Source: Streptomyces sp. WM4235 (GTDB taxonomy: Bacteria > Actinomycetota > Actinomycetes > Streptomycetales > Streptomycetaceae). Taken from it: 57,027 bases of DNA. Below the pieces are notes generated by a model. The model did no database searches. It worked only from the letters and a program-made list of their open reading frames with translations, and had not been told where the DNA came from. How positions within the stretch are numbered: the stretch's first letter is position 1; each line of letters starts with the position of its first letter. Location of the stretch: the NCBI RefSeq assembly GCF_001279725.1, contig NZ_LGDE01000382.1, forward strand, positions 1-57,027. The letters run 5' to 3'. Position numbers and translations under genes: made by a program. Positions 41,145 to 51,460 of this stretch are shown here, in pieces.

Positions 41145-42047
41145 TCAGGCCGGGCGGTCGCTCCGCGCCACCGGTGCGGGCAGGCACTCCAGGAGGTGGG
41201 CCGCCGCGTCCTTGAGCGACGCGGGGACGCGCGGGCCTCGGCGCAGCCCGGTCGCGGCGTCGGCGAGGGTCCGGGTGGTGCGTACGGAACCGATGGCGGC
41301 GGCGCGCGGGGCCAGGTCCGCGATGAGGTCCCGCGCCTCGGTCCAGGCCCCGGCGCGGGCCAGGGCCGCGAGGAGCTCCGCGCCGAAGAGGTGCCGGTAG
41401 GACGGCCCGGGGGCGGTGGCCGCCCGGTGCAGCAGGGGCAGGGCGCGGTCCCAGTCACCCAGCCGGGCCAGGACCCAGCCCTCGTGGCCGCGCAGTTCGT
41501 TCTCGTCGATCCACCAGGCCCAGTGCGGGTCGTGCCGGGACAGGCCGTCGAGGAACCGGCTGCGGGCCCGCGAGATCAGCCGGCGGGACTCGCGCCGGCC
41601 GCCCAGCAGGGCGGTCGCGTGGGCGCGCCGGATCAGGACGAGGCTGTCCACCCGGGCGGGCAGGGGGCGCGGACCGGTCACCCGGGCCGCCGTCTCCAGG
41701 GCGCCCCGGGGGTCTCCGGCGGCCGTCTGGAGCATGCTGTGGTTCAGCAGGGTGAGCCGCTCGGTCCAGCGGTCGCCGCAGCGCCCCGCGAGGGTGAGGG
41801 CCCGCGTGTTGGCGCGGTGGGCCTGGCGGTGGAGCCCCGCGTCGAAGAGGATCCAGCCGACGACCTCGCTCAGTTCGGCCAGGGCGGCGACCCGGTCGAC
41901 GTCCGGGCGGCGGTCGGGCGCGGGGTCGCCCGAGAGTTCGGGGAAGTCCCGCAGGGCCCGGCGTACGGCGGGCAGCGCGGCCGTCGCGCCGTGCGCGGCG
42001 TCCAGGGCCACGAGGCGCTCCACGGTGCGGGCGGCGGTCGGGGTCAC
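41145..42047 (-). CDS. TPR-like helical protein of the M78/MAB_1171c unit
   Basis: The 300-residue protein is almost all helix with repeats of tetratricopeptide type (NTRALTLAGRCGDRWTERLTLLNHSMLQTAAGDPRGALETAARV, then RLGDWDRALPLLHRAATAPG). Such repeat sets form the C-terminal part of many Streptomyces XRE regulators and Rap-like receptors, but no DNA-binding domain is present here. Its GTG start overlaps the stop of the membrane protein gene by 4 bp (GTGA), so the two are translationally coupled. It may be the target-binding or signal-binding arm of the unit. Confidence 0.7.
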   Translation of the reverse strand: MTPTAARTVERLVALDAAHGATAALPAVRRALRDFPELSGDPAPDRRPDVDRVAALAELSEVVGWILFDAGLHRQAHRANTRALTLAGRCGDRWTERLTLLNHSMLQTAAGDPRGALETAARVTGPRPLPARVDSLVLIRRAHATALLGGRRESRRLISRARSRFLDGLSRHDPHWAWWIDENELRGHEGWVLARLGDWDRALPLLHRAATAPGPSYRHLFGAELLAALARAGAWTEARDLIADLAPRAAAIGSVRTTRTLADAATGLRRGPRVPASLKDAAAHLLECLPAPVARSDRPA

Positions 42048-43258
42048 GGCGTGCCGGTCCGGACGGCGGGCCACCGGCCGTCCTGGCCCAGGGCGGTGAA
42101 CGACGAGGCGACCTCGGTCAGCCACTGCACCTCGTCGCGGAAGTCCTCGTGCGGCGGGCGCGCGGGGATCCCGGACGCGTCGTCCTGTTCCGCCCTCTCC
42201 TCGGGGGAACGGCTCAGGGCGGCCCGGACCTGGAGGGCTTCGCCCAGGGGCGAGGTCGGGTCGTCCGGGAGGTCCAGGGAGCGGGCGACCCGGGAGAACT
42301 CGTCGTAGGACAGCGAGGTGCGCAGCATCAGTTGTCCGTCGCGTATCTCGATGACGCGCCGGTAGAGGCTGTAGTGCAGGTCCCTGGGCGGGAGGAGGTC
42401 GCGCGCCCAGGACCTGGGCGGGGCCAACGCGATGTCGGGCAGGGCCTGGTGGAGCGCGCCCCACAGGGGGCGCAGGCACAGGTACGCGCGATAGCTGCGG
42501 ACCCAGGCCCGTACGCGGGTGAGGTGGATCCCCCAGGAGGGGATGGTCCATCCGGTGACCTGGAGCAGGGCCCCGACGCTGCCGCACGTCCACTGGACGG
42601 GGTCGAGCGCCGCTCCGTCGAAGTCCAGTCGGGTGCCGGCGATCTGGATGCTCCGGGTGACGCAGTAGACCAGGATGAGGCTCGCGCCGAGGGTGACGGT
42701 GCGCATGCCGGCCGCGAGCCACTGCCGGTTGGCGACCTTGGTGAACCGCAGCGAGAGCCGCACGGTCTCCGCCTGCCCCACGGCGCAGATCAGCAGGTAG
42801 AAGAACATGTACAGGGCGTATCGGCCGTCCTGGATGCTCAGCAGGATCGTCGACGTCGCCGTCTCGGACTGTGCCACGGGGCCGACGGCGAAGGAGGCGA
42901 CGACGAGCACGGCGAGCGCCGCGCCGAAGAACAGGACCCGCTGTCGGGCCATCCGTCGGGCCTGGTCGGGGGGCGCCGACCAGTGGACGAGCACCACCTG
43001 TTGCGCGGCGGTGAGGACGACCACCGCGACCTGCGTGATGAGCGAGGTGATGTTGGGCAGGCCGAAGAAGCCGGAGATGTGCAGGCGGAGTTGGTCCAGG
43101 TCGACGAGGAAACTGATGCCGGAGCACAGGAAGTACACGCACAGCGCCCACAGCGCGACGTCGTGCCGTCGGCGCAGCAGGTCCGGGAGCCGGTAGGCGA
43201 ACGCGGCGAGCCCGACGAAGGCGCAGACCCAGGCGAGGACGGTGTAGAGGGTGGTCAC
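42044..43258 (-). CDS. MAB_1171c family membrane protein
   Basis: The 404-residue protein has seven hydrophobic segments in the first 250 residues (for example VALWALCVYFLCSGISFLV, NITSLITQVAVVVLTAAQQV, YALYMFFYLLICAVGQ). A cytoplasmic C-terminal part of about 150 residues is rich in charged residues. It matches the family called MAB_1171c, a putative transporter with no known substrate; seven helices plus a soluble tail would equally fit a receptor. The GTG start overlaps the end of the metalloprotease gene, and its end overlaps the TPR gene, both by 4 bp. Function unknown. Confidence 0.75.
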   Translation of the reverse strand: MTTLYTVLAWVCAFVGLAAFAYRLPDLLRRRHDVALWALCVYFLCSGISFLVDLDQLRLHISGFFGLPNITSLITQVAVVVLTAAQQVVLVHWSAPPDQARRMARQRVLFFGAALAVLVVASFAVGPVAQSETATSTILLSIQDGRYALYMFFYLLICAVGQAETVRLSLRFTKVANRQWLAAGMRTVTLGASLILVYCVTRSIQIAGTRLDFDGAALDPVQWTCGSVGALLQVTGWTIPSWGIHLTRVRAWVRSYRAYLCLRPLWGALHQALPDIALAPPRSWARDLLPPRDLHYSLYRRVIEIRDGQLMLRTSLSYDEFSRVARSLDLPDDPTSPLGEALQVRAALSRSPEERAEQDDASGIPARPPHEDFRDEVQWLTEVASSFTALGQDGRWPAVRTGTP

Positions 43259-43830
43259 TGCTGGTCCGGCTTCCCCAGGCCGCGTTCGATGCGCGCGAGG
43301 ACGTCGGCGGCCTCCTCCGGGACGGCCCAGGCCTGTTCGACCCACCGTTTCGTGGCCCGCGCCAGGATGAGGGAGGCCATGGTCTCGGCCTCCTGCTCCT
43401 CGCCGTCGCTGTAGCGGGAGCGCATGAGCGCGCCCTGTACGGCCGCGGGGTCGACGTCCGCGAACAGCGGACCGGATTCGACACCGTCCAGCCGCACGGA
43501 CCCCCGGTGCGCGAAGGCGATGTGGGCCAGCTCGTGGGCGATGATGTGTTCCTTGTGGGCGGGCGAGGCCGACTTCTCGAAGGCGACGACGTCGAAGTCG
43601 TCCAACTTCAGCCAGATGCCGAGGAGATGGCGTTCGGGGAAGGTCGTCGGAACCAGGTGGATGGGCCGCCCGCGCCGTTCGCTGAGGTACCCGTGGAGTT
43701 CCTCGATTCCGCAGCCGTGCTCCATGCCCCACTCCGCGAGCATCTCCTCGCAGGCGCGGCGGACCTTCTTGAGTCGCCGCCTGAGTCGCCTGTCCTCCGA
43801 GGCCGGTAACGCAGAGCCAGGCACCTTCAT
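43255..43830 (-). CDS. ImmA/IrrE family metalloendopeptidase (M78)
   Basis: The 191-residue protein has the zinc motif H99-E-L-A-H103 within HIIAHELAHIAFAH, the hallmark of ImmA/IrrE proteases that cut repressor proteins such as ImmR and DdrO. The N-terminal helix is highly basic (RRLRRRLKKVRRACEEM). No XRE-type repressor gene is next to it, which is unusual for this family. The ATG follows GGAGGACTGAGG. It is the first gene of a three-gene unit with 4-bp overlaps, followed by the membrane and TPR genes. Confidence 0.88.
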   Translation of the reverse strand: MKVPGSALPASEDRRLRRRLKKVRRACEEMLAEWGMEHGCGIEELHGYLSERRGRPIHLVPTTFPERHLLGIWLKLDDFDVVAFEKSASPAHKEHIIAHELAHIAFAHRGSVRLDGVESGPLFADVDPAAVQGALMRSRYSDGEEQEAETMASLILARATKRWVEQAWAVPEEAADVLARIERGLGKPDQQ

Positions 43831-43967
43831 CCTCAGTCCTCCGGCGAAACTCGGCGGCCGCCCTCGCGGCCCGAGGTTCGTGATCCCCGGGCAGACAACG
43901 CGGTCATGATGCCACACGCACAACTGACCGCCGCGTGGCGTGGGTTCCATCCGGCCACGCGCGAGCG

Positions 43968-43998
43968 CGGCCCGCCGTCGAGGGGCGACGGCGGGCCG
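43968..43998 (-). terminator. Terminator hairpin after recQ
   Basis: CGGCCCGCCGTCG pairs perfectly with CGACGGCGGGCCG (13 bp) across the loop AGGGG. It lies 39 bp beyond the recQ stop in its reading direction and upstream of the M78 gene. Confidence 0.75.
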
Positions 43999-44036
43999 GG
44001 CGGCCGTTGCGGGGAGCCCGTCCGCTCCCCCGCGTC

Positions 44037-46049
<2,013 letters not shown>

Positions 46050-46094
46050 ACCGGAAGCCTAGCGACCGTCTCCGACACCGGGGTCCATGATCGG

Positions 46095-46155
46095 CCGGCC
46101 CGTTCCGTCCCCTGCTGACGGACCCGGTCCGTCAGCAGGGGACGGAACGGGCCGG
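46095..46155 (-). terminator. Very long perfect hairpin after the macro-domain gene
   Basis: Positions 46095-46123 pair without a mismatch with 46127-46155, a 29-bp stem with a 3-nt loop. It starts 9 bp beyond the macro-domain stop and ends about 45 bp before the recQ start. As RNA it would be an extremely stable terminator for the minus-strand operon. The stem is far longer than other terminators in the window (9-13 bp). Confidence 0.8.
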
Positions 46156-46163
46156 GACGAGGA

Positions 46164-46673
46164 TCACAGGGTCGCGGCGAAGGTCTCGTACGCGTCGGTC
46201 CCGAAGAGCACGAAGCGGACCTCCTCCACCGAGGTCCCGGACGCCCGCACCGTCTCGATCGCGATCCGCGCCCCGTCGTCCATCGGCCAGCCGTAGATCC
46301 CGGTGGAGATGGCCGGGAAGGCGACCGTACGGGCGCCCAGCTCGTCCGCTACGCGCAGCGACTCCCGGTAGCAGGACGCCAGCAGCTCCGACCGGTCGTC
46401 GCTCGGGGACCAGACCGGTCCGACGGTGTGGATCACGTGTCGGGCCGGGAGCCGACCCGCCGTCGTGGCGACGGCCCGGCCCGTCGGGAGGCCCTTGCCG
46501 TAGTGGGAGCGCCGCAGGTCCTCGCAGGCGGCGAGGATCTCCGGGCCGCCCCGCCGGTGGATCGCGCCGTCCACTCCCCCGCCGCCGAGCAGCGAGGAAT
46601 TGGCCGCGTTGACCACCGCGTCCACCTCCTCGGTGGTGATGTCCCCCCGGACCAGGGTGATGCGCGTGGACAT
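46164..46673 (-). CDS. Macro-domain protein (O-acetyl-ADP-ribose deacetylase type)
   Basis: A 169-residue single macro domain with ITLVRGDITTEEVDAVVNAANSSLLGGGGVDGAIH and FPAISTGIYGWP, the two loops that bind ADP-ribose. The catalytic-type Asn-Asn-Asp pattern (NAAN, GGGGVDGAI) fits deacetylases such as YmdB that hydrolyse O-acetyl-ADP-ribose or remove ADP-ribose from proteins. Its ATG shares one base with the TGA of the upstream oxidoreductase (TGATG), so translation is coupled. Confidence 0.93.
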   Translation of the reverse strand: MSTRITLVRGDITTEEVDAVVNAANSSLLGGGGVDGAIHRRGGPEILAACEDLRRSHYGKGLPTGRAVATTAGRLPARHVIHTVGPVWSPSDDRSELLASCYRESLRVADELGARTVAFPAISTGIYGWPMDDGARIAIETVRASGTSVEEVRFVLFGTDAYETFAATL

Positions 46674-48091
46674 CAGCGCTCCTTCCGCAGGTGGCGCCAG
46701 ACGGCCTTGGCGGCGTTGTGCCCCGACATTCCGTGGACCCCGGGCCCCGGCGGCGTGGCGGCTGAGCACAGGAACACCGCCGGGTGGGCGGTGGTGTACG
46801 GGAAGAGGCTGATCTTGGGGCGGATGAGCAGTTGCAGGCCCGAGGCGGCGCCGCAGGCGATGTCCCCGCCGACGTAGTTGGCGTTGCGGGCGGCGATCCG
46901 GGGCGGGCCGGCGGTGGCGCGGGCCAGCACCAGGTCGCGGAACCCCGGAGCGAAGCGCTCCAGTTGGCGCTCGACGGCGTCGGTGAGGTCGCCCTCCCAG
47001 CCCGCCGGTACGTGCCCGTACGCCCAGAAGGTGTGCTTGCCCTCGGGGGCCCGGCCGGGATCGACCAGGCTGGGCTGGGCCGTGATCAGGAACGGGGTAC
47101 GGGGGGCCCGGCCGCCCGAGGCCAGTTGCAGGGCGGCGTCGATGTCGCGGGTGCGCGGGCCGATCTGCACGGTGCCGGCCCGGCGGGGCTCCTCGGCGGT
47201 CCAGGGCACCGGACCGTCCAGGGCGTAGTCGATCTTGAACACGGAGGCCCCGTACCGGTAGCCGTCGTAGACGCGCCCCAGGCGGGCGATGCGGGCCAGC
47301 GCGGTCGGCGAGGTGTCGAAGACGTACGCGCGGGCCGGCGGCAGGTCGTCGAGCCGTTTGACCTCGAAGTCCGTGTGGACGCTTCCCCCGAGGTCGCGCA
47401 GGTACGCGGCGAGGGCGTCCGAGATGGCCTGCGAACCGCCGCGCGGCATCGGCCAGCCGCCCGCGTGCGCGGCGAGGGCGAAGACCAGGCCGACCGCACC
47501 GGTTCCGATGCCGCCGAGCGGGGCGATGGCGTGGGCCACGAGCCCGGCGAACAGGGCGCGGGCCCGGTCGTCCCGGAAGCGGCGCAGCAGCCAGGTGGAG
47601 GGCGGTAGTCCGTCCAGCCCGAACCGGGCCAGGGTGAGCGGGTCGCGGGGCAGCGCGGTGGAGGGCAGCGACATGAAGTCCCGTGCCAGGGTGTCCCATT
47701 TGCCGAGGTACGGCTGGACGAGCCGGCGGTAGGTGCCCGCGTCGCGGGGCCCGAAGGAGGCGGCCGTCTCCGCGACGGAGCGGGACAGCACCGCGGCCGT
47801 GCCGTCGTCGAAGGGGTGTGCCATCGGCAGCGGGGCGTGCAGCCACTCCAGGCCGTGGCGCTTGAGCGGCATCGTCGCGAACACCGGGGAGCCGGCGCCG
47901 AGCGGGTGCACGGCCGAGCAGGGGTCGTGTCGGAAGCCGGGGAGGGTGAGTTCCTCCGTCCGGGCTCCCCCGCCGACGGTCCCCTTCGCCTCGAACACGG
48001 CCACCGAGAAACCACGTCGGGCCAGTTCGACGGCGGCCGTCAGGCCGTTGGGCCCCGCCCCCACCACGACTGCGTCGAGAATCGACGACAC
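46673..48091 (-). CDS. FAD-dependent oxidoreductase, phytoene-dehydrogenase-like (PYROXD2 type)
   Basis: A 472-residue flavoprotein. It has the N-terminal dinucleotide motif [23 protein letters not shown], the second FAD motif [14 protein letters not shown], a central substrate domain and the C-terminal FAD loop [20 protein letters not shown]. It resembles carotenoid desaturases and the human PYROXD2 group; no carotenoid genes are nearby, so the substrate is unknown. The ATG is preceded by GGAG. It is co-translated with the macro-domain gene; the pairing could link flavin/NAD chemistry to ADP-ribose metabolites, but that is inference. Confidence 0.88.
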   Translation of the reverse strand: MSSILDAVVVGAGPNGLTAAVELARRGFSVAVFEAKGTVGGGARTEELTLPGFRHDPCSAVHPLGAGSPVFATMPLKRHGLEWLHAPLPMAHPFDDGTAAVLSRSVAETAASFGPRDAGTYRRLVQPYLGKWDTLARDFMSLPSTALPRDPLTLARFGLDGLPPSTWLLRRFRDDRARALFAGLVAHAIAPLGGIGTGAVGLVFALAAHAGGWPMPRGGSQAISDALAAYLRDLGGSVHTDFEVKRLDDLPPARAYVFDTSPTALARIARLGRVYDGYRYGASVFKIDYALDGPVPWTAEEPRRAGTVQIGPRTRDIDAALQLASGGRAPRTPFLITAQPSLVDPGRAPEGKHTFWAYGHVPAGWEGDLTDAVERQLERFAPGFRDLVLARATAGPPRIAARNANYVGGDIACGAASGLQLLIRPKISLFPYTTAHPAVFLCSAATPPGPGVHGMSGHNAAKAVWRHLRKER

Positions 48092-48190
48092 TGACAGCTC
48101 CTTCGTCCGGCGGCGGCTCCGCCCACAGGATGCGGTATCACGTCCAGGATATGGGTCGCGTCCGCACGGATCCGGGGTGCGGCGGCGCGG

Positions 48191-49015
48191 TCACGCTCCG
48201 CGCAGGAGGTCGCGGACCCGGGCGGCGGTGGCCTCGTCGCGGCCCACGGCGAACGGCAGCGCGTTGTCCCGGTCCACTCGGAAGGGGACCCCGTCGACCG
48301 TGGTCTGGGCGCCACCGGCCTCCGCGACGAGCAGCAGGCCCGCCGCGTGGTCCCATGCCGAGGGCCAGGTGAAGGCCAGACCGTCGATCTCGCCGCGGGC
48401 CACCTTCAGGTACTCCAGGCCCGCCGAACCGCACGGCCGGGCCGCGACCCCGGGGACGTCGAGCCGGGCGAGCCGCCGCTTGTCCTCCTCCGAGGTGTAC
48501 AACGGGTGCGCGATGGCGATCCGCAGATCGGCGCCCGGTTCCGGCGAACCGCTGTGGATGCGCGCGCCGTTGACGTGCGCGCCCTGTCCGCGCACGGCGG
48601 TGGCCAGCTCGTCCAGGGCCGGGGCGAAGGTCCAGGAGGCGAGGATCTCCCCGCGCACGGCCAACGCCACCAGGGTGCAGAAGTTGGGGTCGCCGGCGAC
48701 GAACTGCCGGGTGCCGTCGACGGGGTCGACGATCCAGACGGGCGCGTCGGCGCGCAGCGCCTCGTACACGGTGGGGTCGGCGTGCACCGCTTCCTCGCCG
48801 ACCACCGCCGAGCCGGGCAGCAGCTTCGTCAGGGCGACCGTCAGGTGCTCCTCGGCCCTGCGGTCGGCGACGGTCACGAGGTCGTGCGGGCCGCTCTTCT
48901 GGTCCACCTCGTGGTCCGCGAGCTGCCGGAACCTCGGCATGATCTCGACCGCGGCCGCCTCGCGGACGGCCTCCTCGACGGCGGACAGGTCACGGGCCAG
49001 GAATTCATCGATCAT
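48191..49015 (-). CDS. Inositol monophosphatase family phosphatase
   Basis: The 274-residue enzyme has all metal motifs of the family: GEEAVHADP, WIVDPVDGTRQFVAGDPNF and the C-terminal WDHAAGLLLVAEAGG. Relatives dephosphorylate inositol phosphate, histidinol phosphate, fructose bisphosphate or PAP; the histidinol-phosphatase-like group is plausible because of VDPVDGTRQF rather than DGTxNF. The ATG at 49015 has no strong ribosome site nearby. It is a minus-strand gene 99 bp upstream of the oxidoreductase pair, with its own start region. Confidence 0.92.
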   Translation of the reverse strand: MIDEFLARDLSAVEEAVREAAAVEIMPRFRQLADHEVDQKSGPHDLVTVADRRAEEHLTVALTKLLPGSAVVGEEAVHADPTVYEALRADAPVWIVDPVDGTRQFVAGDPNFCTLVALAVRGEILASWTFAPALDELATAVRGQGAHVNGARIHSGSPEPGADLRIAIAHPLYTSEEDKRRLARLDVPGVAARPCGSAGLEYLKVARGEIDGLAFTWPSAWDHAAGLLLVAEAGGAQTTVDGVPFRVDRDNALPFAVGRDEATAARVRDLLRGA

Positions 49016-49143
49016 GCGTCCAGCAAAGCACGCCCGTCGGACAATCCCCACCGACGGTCCCCGACGGCGGCCCGGACACGAGGTGACACCCGGGTGAACC
49101 CCGCTCCGGTCCGGCCGGCTTTCCTCCGGGAGTCCGGCTCCGG

Positions 49144-49551
49144 TCAGGGGGTGTCGTCGCCTCCCGTCTGCCGGATCCGGGAGCTGCCGGTGCCCTTCGC
49201 CCGTTGCCTGAACCGATCCGCGGGCGCGACCGACCCGGCCCCGCGGCGTCGAGGCGCACGGTTGCCGACGACCTGCTCGACGACCGCCTGGTCGCCGGCC
49301 TCGGCGATCTGCTCCACCGACCGGCCCCCGCCCGGCGTCGGCGCGGGCGAGGTCGCCGGGGAACCCCACCGCGTCAGGCCGAACAGCAACGCCGCGGCGA
49401 CAACGGTGCCGGTCGCGGCGGCCAGGGCCCAGCGATCTCCGCTGTCGCCGGGCAGCCACCCCCAGGAGGATGCCCGGACGAGCCACACCACGCAGGCGAA
49501 AGCGGCCACGGACGAAACCGCCGCCACCGTCCGCCGCAGGGGATCCGACAT
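49144..49551 (-). CDS. Small two-helix membrane protein of the orphan locus
   Basis: A 135-residue protein. Two hydrophobic helices (residues about 8-29 and 40-61) are followed by a cytoplasmic or external tail of about 70 residues, Pro/Gly-rich at first and then basic. Within the tail, SVEQIAEAGDQAVVEQVVGNRA is a Val/Gln-rich stretch without a named domain. I do not recognise a family. The gene diverges from the motif-bearing soluble protein across a 134-bp gap. The ATG at 49551 is chosen because it places the first helix at the start. Confidence 0.65.
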   Translation of the reverse strand: MSDPLRRTVAAVSSVAAFACVVWLVRASSWGWLPGDSGDRWALAAATGTVVAAALLFGLTRWGSPATSPAPTPGGGRSVEQIAEAGDQAVVEQVVGNRAPRRRGAGSVAPADRFRQRAKGTGSSRIRQTGGDDTP

Positions 49552-49685
49552 CGCCCACCACCCTCTCCGACAGCCTCCCGCGAGCGGTCGACCGACACCG
49601 GTAATCCGACCAACATGGCACAGGCAACGGCCTCTTGTACGGATCCGGCTGCACTCGATCATGTTCACCACACAGACTGGCGGGC

Positions 49686-50708
49686 ATGAGCGCACGCTTC
49701 CCGGCAGACGGCACCGAACCCTCCGAGGGGATCCACGTCGAAGCCCGGGTGCAGGGGCAGGGGCAGGCGTACCAGGTCGTCCAGGGCACCCAGAAGATCG
49801 TCCACCACCACCACTACTCCGGCAGCAATCCCGCCCCGCCGCTCGGCCTCCCGGAGCTGCGGCTCTGGATCAAACGGCTCGCATCCGACTACCGCACGCT
49901 CATCGCCGACGGGAGCGTGAAACCGGGGCGTCGCCAGGCGGCGGCCCACCACCGACAACTCGACGACTTGTACGGCGAGTTGGCCGGAACCGCCGGCAAC
50001 CGGGACGGCAAGGAACAACTGCGCCGTCTACTGGCGGCAGGCGCCGTCCAGTACCTCGACCGGGCCACACCGGTACCGGACGGCGCACTTCCGGAAGCGG
50101 TCATGGTCGACCTCGTGGTCTTCGCCCTGTGGCCGGTGGTCCAGACCCCGCGGCTTCCCGGCGGCTGGCAGGACCACTTGGCGGAACTCACCACCCCGCG
50201 ACTGGCCGCCTTCGTCGCCGGAGCCCGGGACGCCGCCGGGCGCGGGCGACCGATCTCCCCGGAGGCGTTCGGCCGCGCACTCGCCGGCAAGCCGTTCGCC
50301 CCGGGAATCCTGGCCCTGTTGGACGATCTGGACGACCCGCGCGGTGGCGGTGCCAGTCTCACGGCCCTCTCCCTGGCCGGCCGGTACGCCCAACCGCCGC
50401 AGAAGGCCGGTGCCAAGGCGCTGCTGGGATGGCTGCTGGGTGCGGGCGCGGTGGGCGCGGTCGGCGGCGCCGGCGCCGCCTCCGCCGTGGATTTCGCGGA
50501 TCGGGCGTGGCAGTGGCTCCACGACACGGGGCGCGGGAGCACTCATCACGGTTCAGGCGGCCCCGACATGGGCGACGACGAGGATCTCGACCAGCATCGC
50601 GGAGGTGGACGCGTCACGCACGGCGCGGGCCCAGCTCACGGCGCGGGTCCCTCTCACGGCCCCGGTCACGACGCCGTCGGCGACTTCATCGACGATCTCT
50701 TCTCCTGA
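49686..50708 (+). CDS. Unknown protein with N-terminal RHIM-like motif and Gly-rich hydrophobic helix
   Basis: The 340-residue protein starts with an acidic leader, then residues 17-45 read HVEARVQGQGQAYQVVQ with GTQKIVHHHHYSG after it. This Val/Gln/Gly/His pattern resembles the short amyloid-signalling motifs (RHIM-like) seen at the ends of NLR-associated proteins in actinobacteria. Residues about 55-240 are helical without known domain. Residues 241-269 form a Gly/Ala-rich hydrophobic helix with GxxxG-like spacing (LLGWLLGAGAVGAVGGAGA). The C-terminus has His/Gly repeats (THGAGPAHGAGPSHG) and ends DFIDDLFS. I do not know its function. The membrane protein gene follows 15 bp later. Confidence 0.7.
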   Translation: MSARFPADGTEPSEGIHVEARVQGQGQAYQVVQGTQKIVHHHHYSGSNPAPPLGLPELRLWIKRLASDYRTLIADGSVKPGRRQAAAHHRQLDDLYGELAGTAGNRDGKEQLRRLLAAGAVQYLDRATPVPDGALPEAVMVDLVVFALWPVVQTPRLPGGWQDHLAELTTPRLAAFVAGARDAAGRGRPISPEAFGRALAGKPFAPGILALLDDLDDPRGGGASLTALSLAGRYAQPPQKAGAKALLGWLLGAGAVGAVGGAGAASAVDFADRAWQWLHDTGRGSTHHGSGGPDMGDDEDLDQHRGGGRVTHGAGPAHGAGPSHGPGHDAVGDFIDDLFS

Positions 50709-50723
50709 GAGCAGGTGGCCCCG

Positions 50724-51380
50724 GTGAGCCTGATGGAGTTCCTCAAGCAGGCCCTGATCGCCCTATTGATCACCAGTGCCGGATGGATCGGATCGACGCT
50801 GCTGCTGTACCTGATGAGCTTCGGCCACATCAAGACGCTCCACCTGCTCCTGCGCGTGCGTCGCTCGCTGGCACATGTCCCCGCGGGCAGCGTCTTCCAC
50901 TGTCGGTCCGGGGAGGTGACGGTCACCCGTTACGACCCGACCGTCGACGAGGACGTCACCCTGTCCTTCGTCCGTTTCTCGTGGCCCACGCTCCTGAGAT
51001 GGAAGCCGGGTACCGGGAAGTCGAAGGCCCGCTTCCACAGGCGGTTGCGGGGGGAGCTGTTCTGGCGCACCGCGTTGCTCGTCCTCGTCACCGTGCCCCT
51101 CTTCGGCGGAGTCCTCTGGCTCACCCTCACGTCCGATCCGCTCTGGGGATACCTCCTGGTCTTCCTGGTGGCCCACCAGACCCTGCTCGCCGTCATCAGC
51201 CGCGTCTTCTTCTTCAAGTTCTGGGCCCTCGGCATGGTGACGACCTATCTCTTCCTGCACAAGGTCAGCCTGTGGCACCCCTCCCCGGAGGTCGCCGCTC
51301 CCCTGTTCTGCGGGTTCATGCTCCTCTCGATGGGCCTGCTCGCCGTCATCTTCCGGCAGGAACGGAAGACGGCCGTGTAG
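50724..51380 (+). CDS. Four-helix membrane protein of the orphan locus
   Basis: The protein of about 218 residues has a hydrophobic N-terminal helix (ALIALLITSAGWIGSTLLLYLMS), then a soluble region of about 85 residues rich in Arg and Val (VFHCRSGEVTVTRYDPTVDEDVTLSF). Three more helices follow (LLVLVTVPLFGGVLWLTLT, YLLVFLVAHQTLLAVISRVFF, LFCGFMLLSMGLLAVIF). No family is recognised. GTG at 50724 is taken as the start, with AGCAGG at good distance; GTG 50715 and ATG 50733 are alternatives. It lies 15 bp after the motif protein, so they form one operon. Confidence 0.7.
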   Translation: MSLMEFLKQALIALLITSAGWIGSTLLLYLMSFGHIKTLHLLLRVRRSLAHVPAGSVFHCRSGEVTVTRYDPTVDEDVTLSFVRFSWPTLLRWKPGTGKSKARFHRRLRGELFWRTALLVLVTVPLFGGVLWLTLTSDPLWGYLLVFLVAHQTLLAVISRVFFFKFWALGMVTTYLFLHKVSLWHPSPEVAAPLFCGFMLLSMGLLAVIFRQERKTAV

Positions 51381-51460
51381 GGCACCGCCCCGTCCGACCC
51401 GGGCACCTCGCCGTCTGCCCGGGCCCGTACGCGGTGCCCCCGCCCGTCGGTCGGTACGGC

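Noticed and set aside
41145..43830. Toxin-antitoxin pair interpretation of the M78 gene
   Set aside because: No antitoxin-like DNA-binding protein or known toxin domain is encoded beside it. The partners are a membrane protein and a TPR protein.
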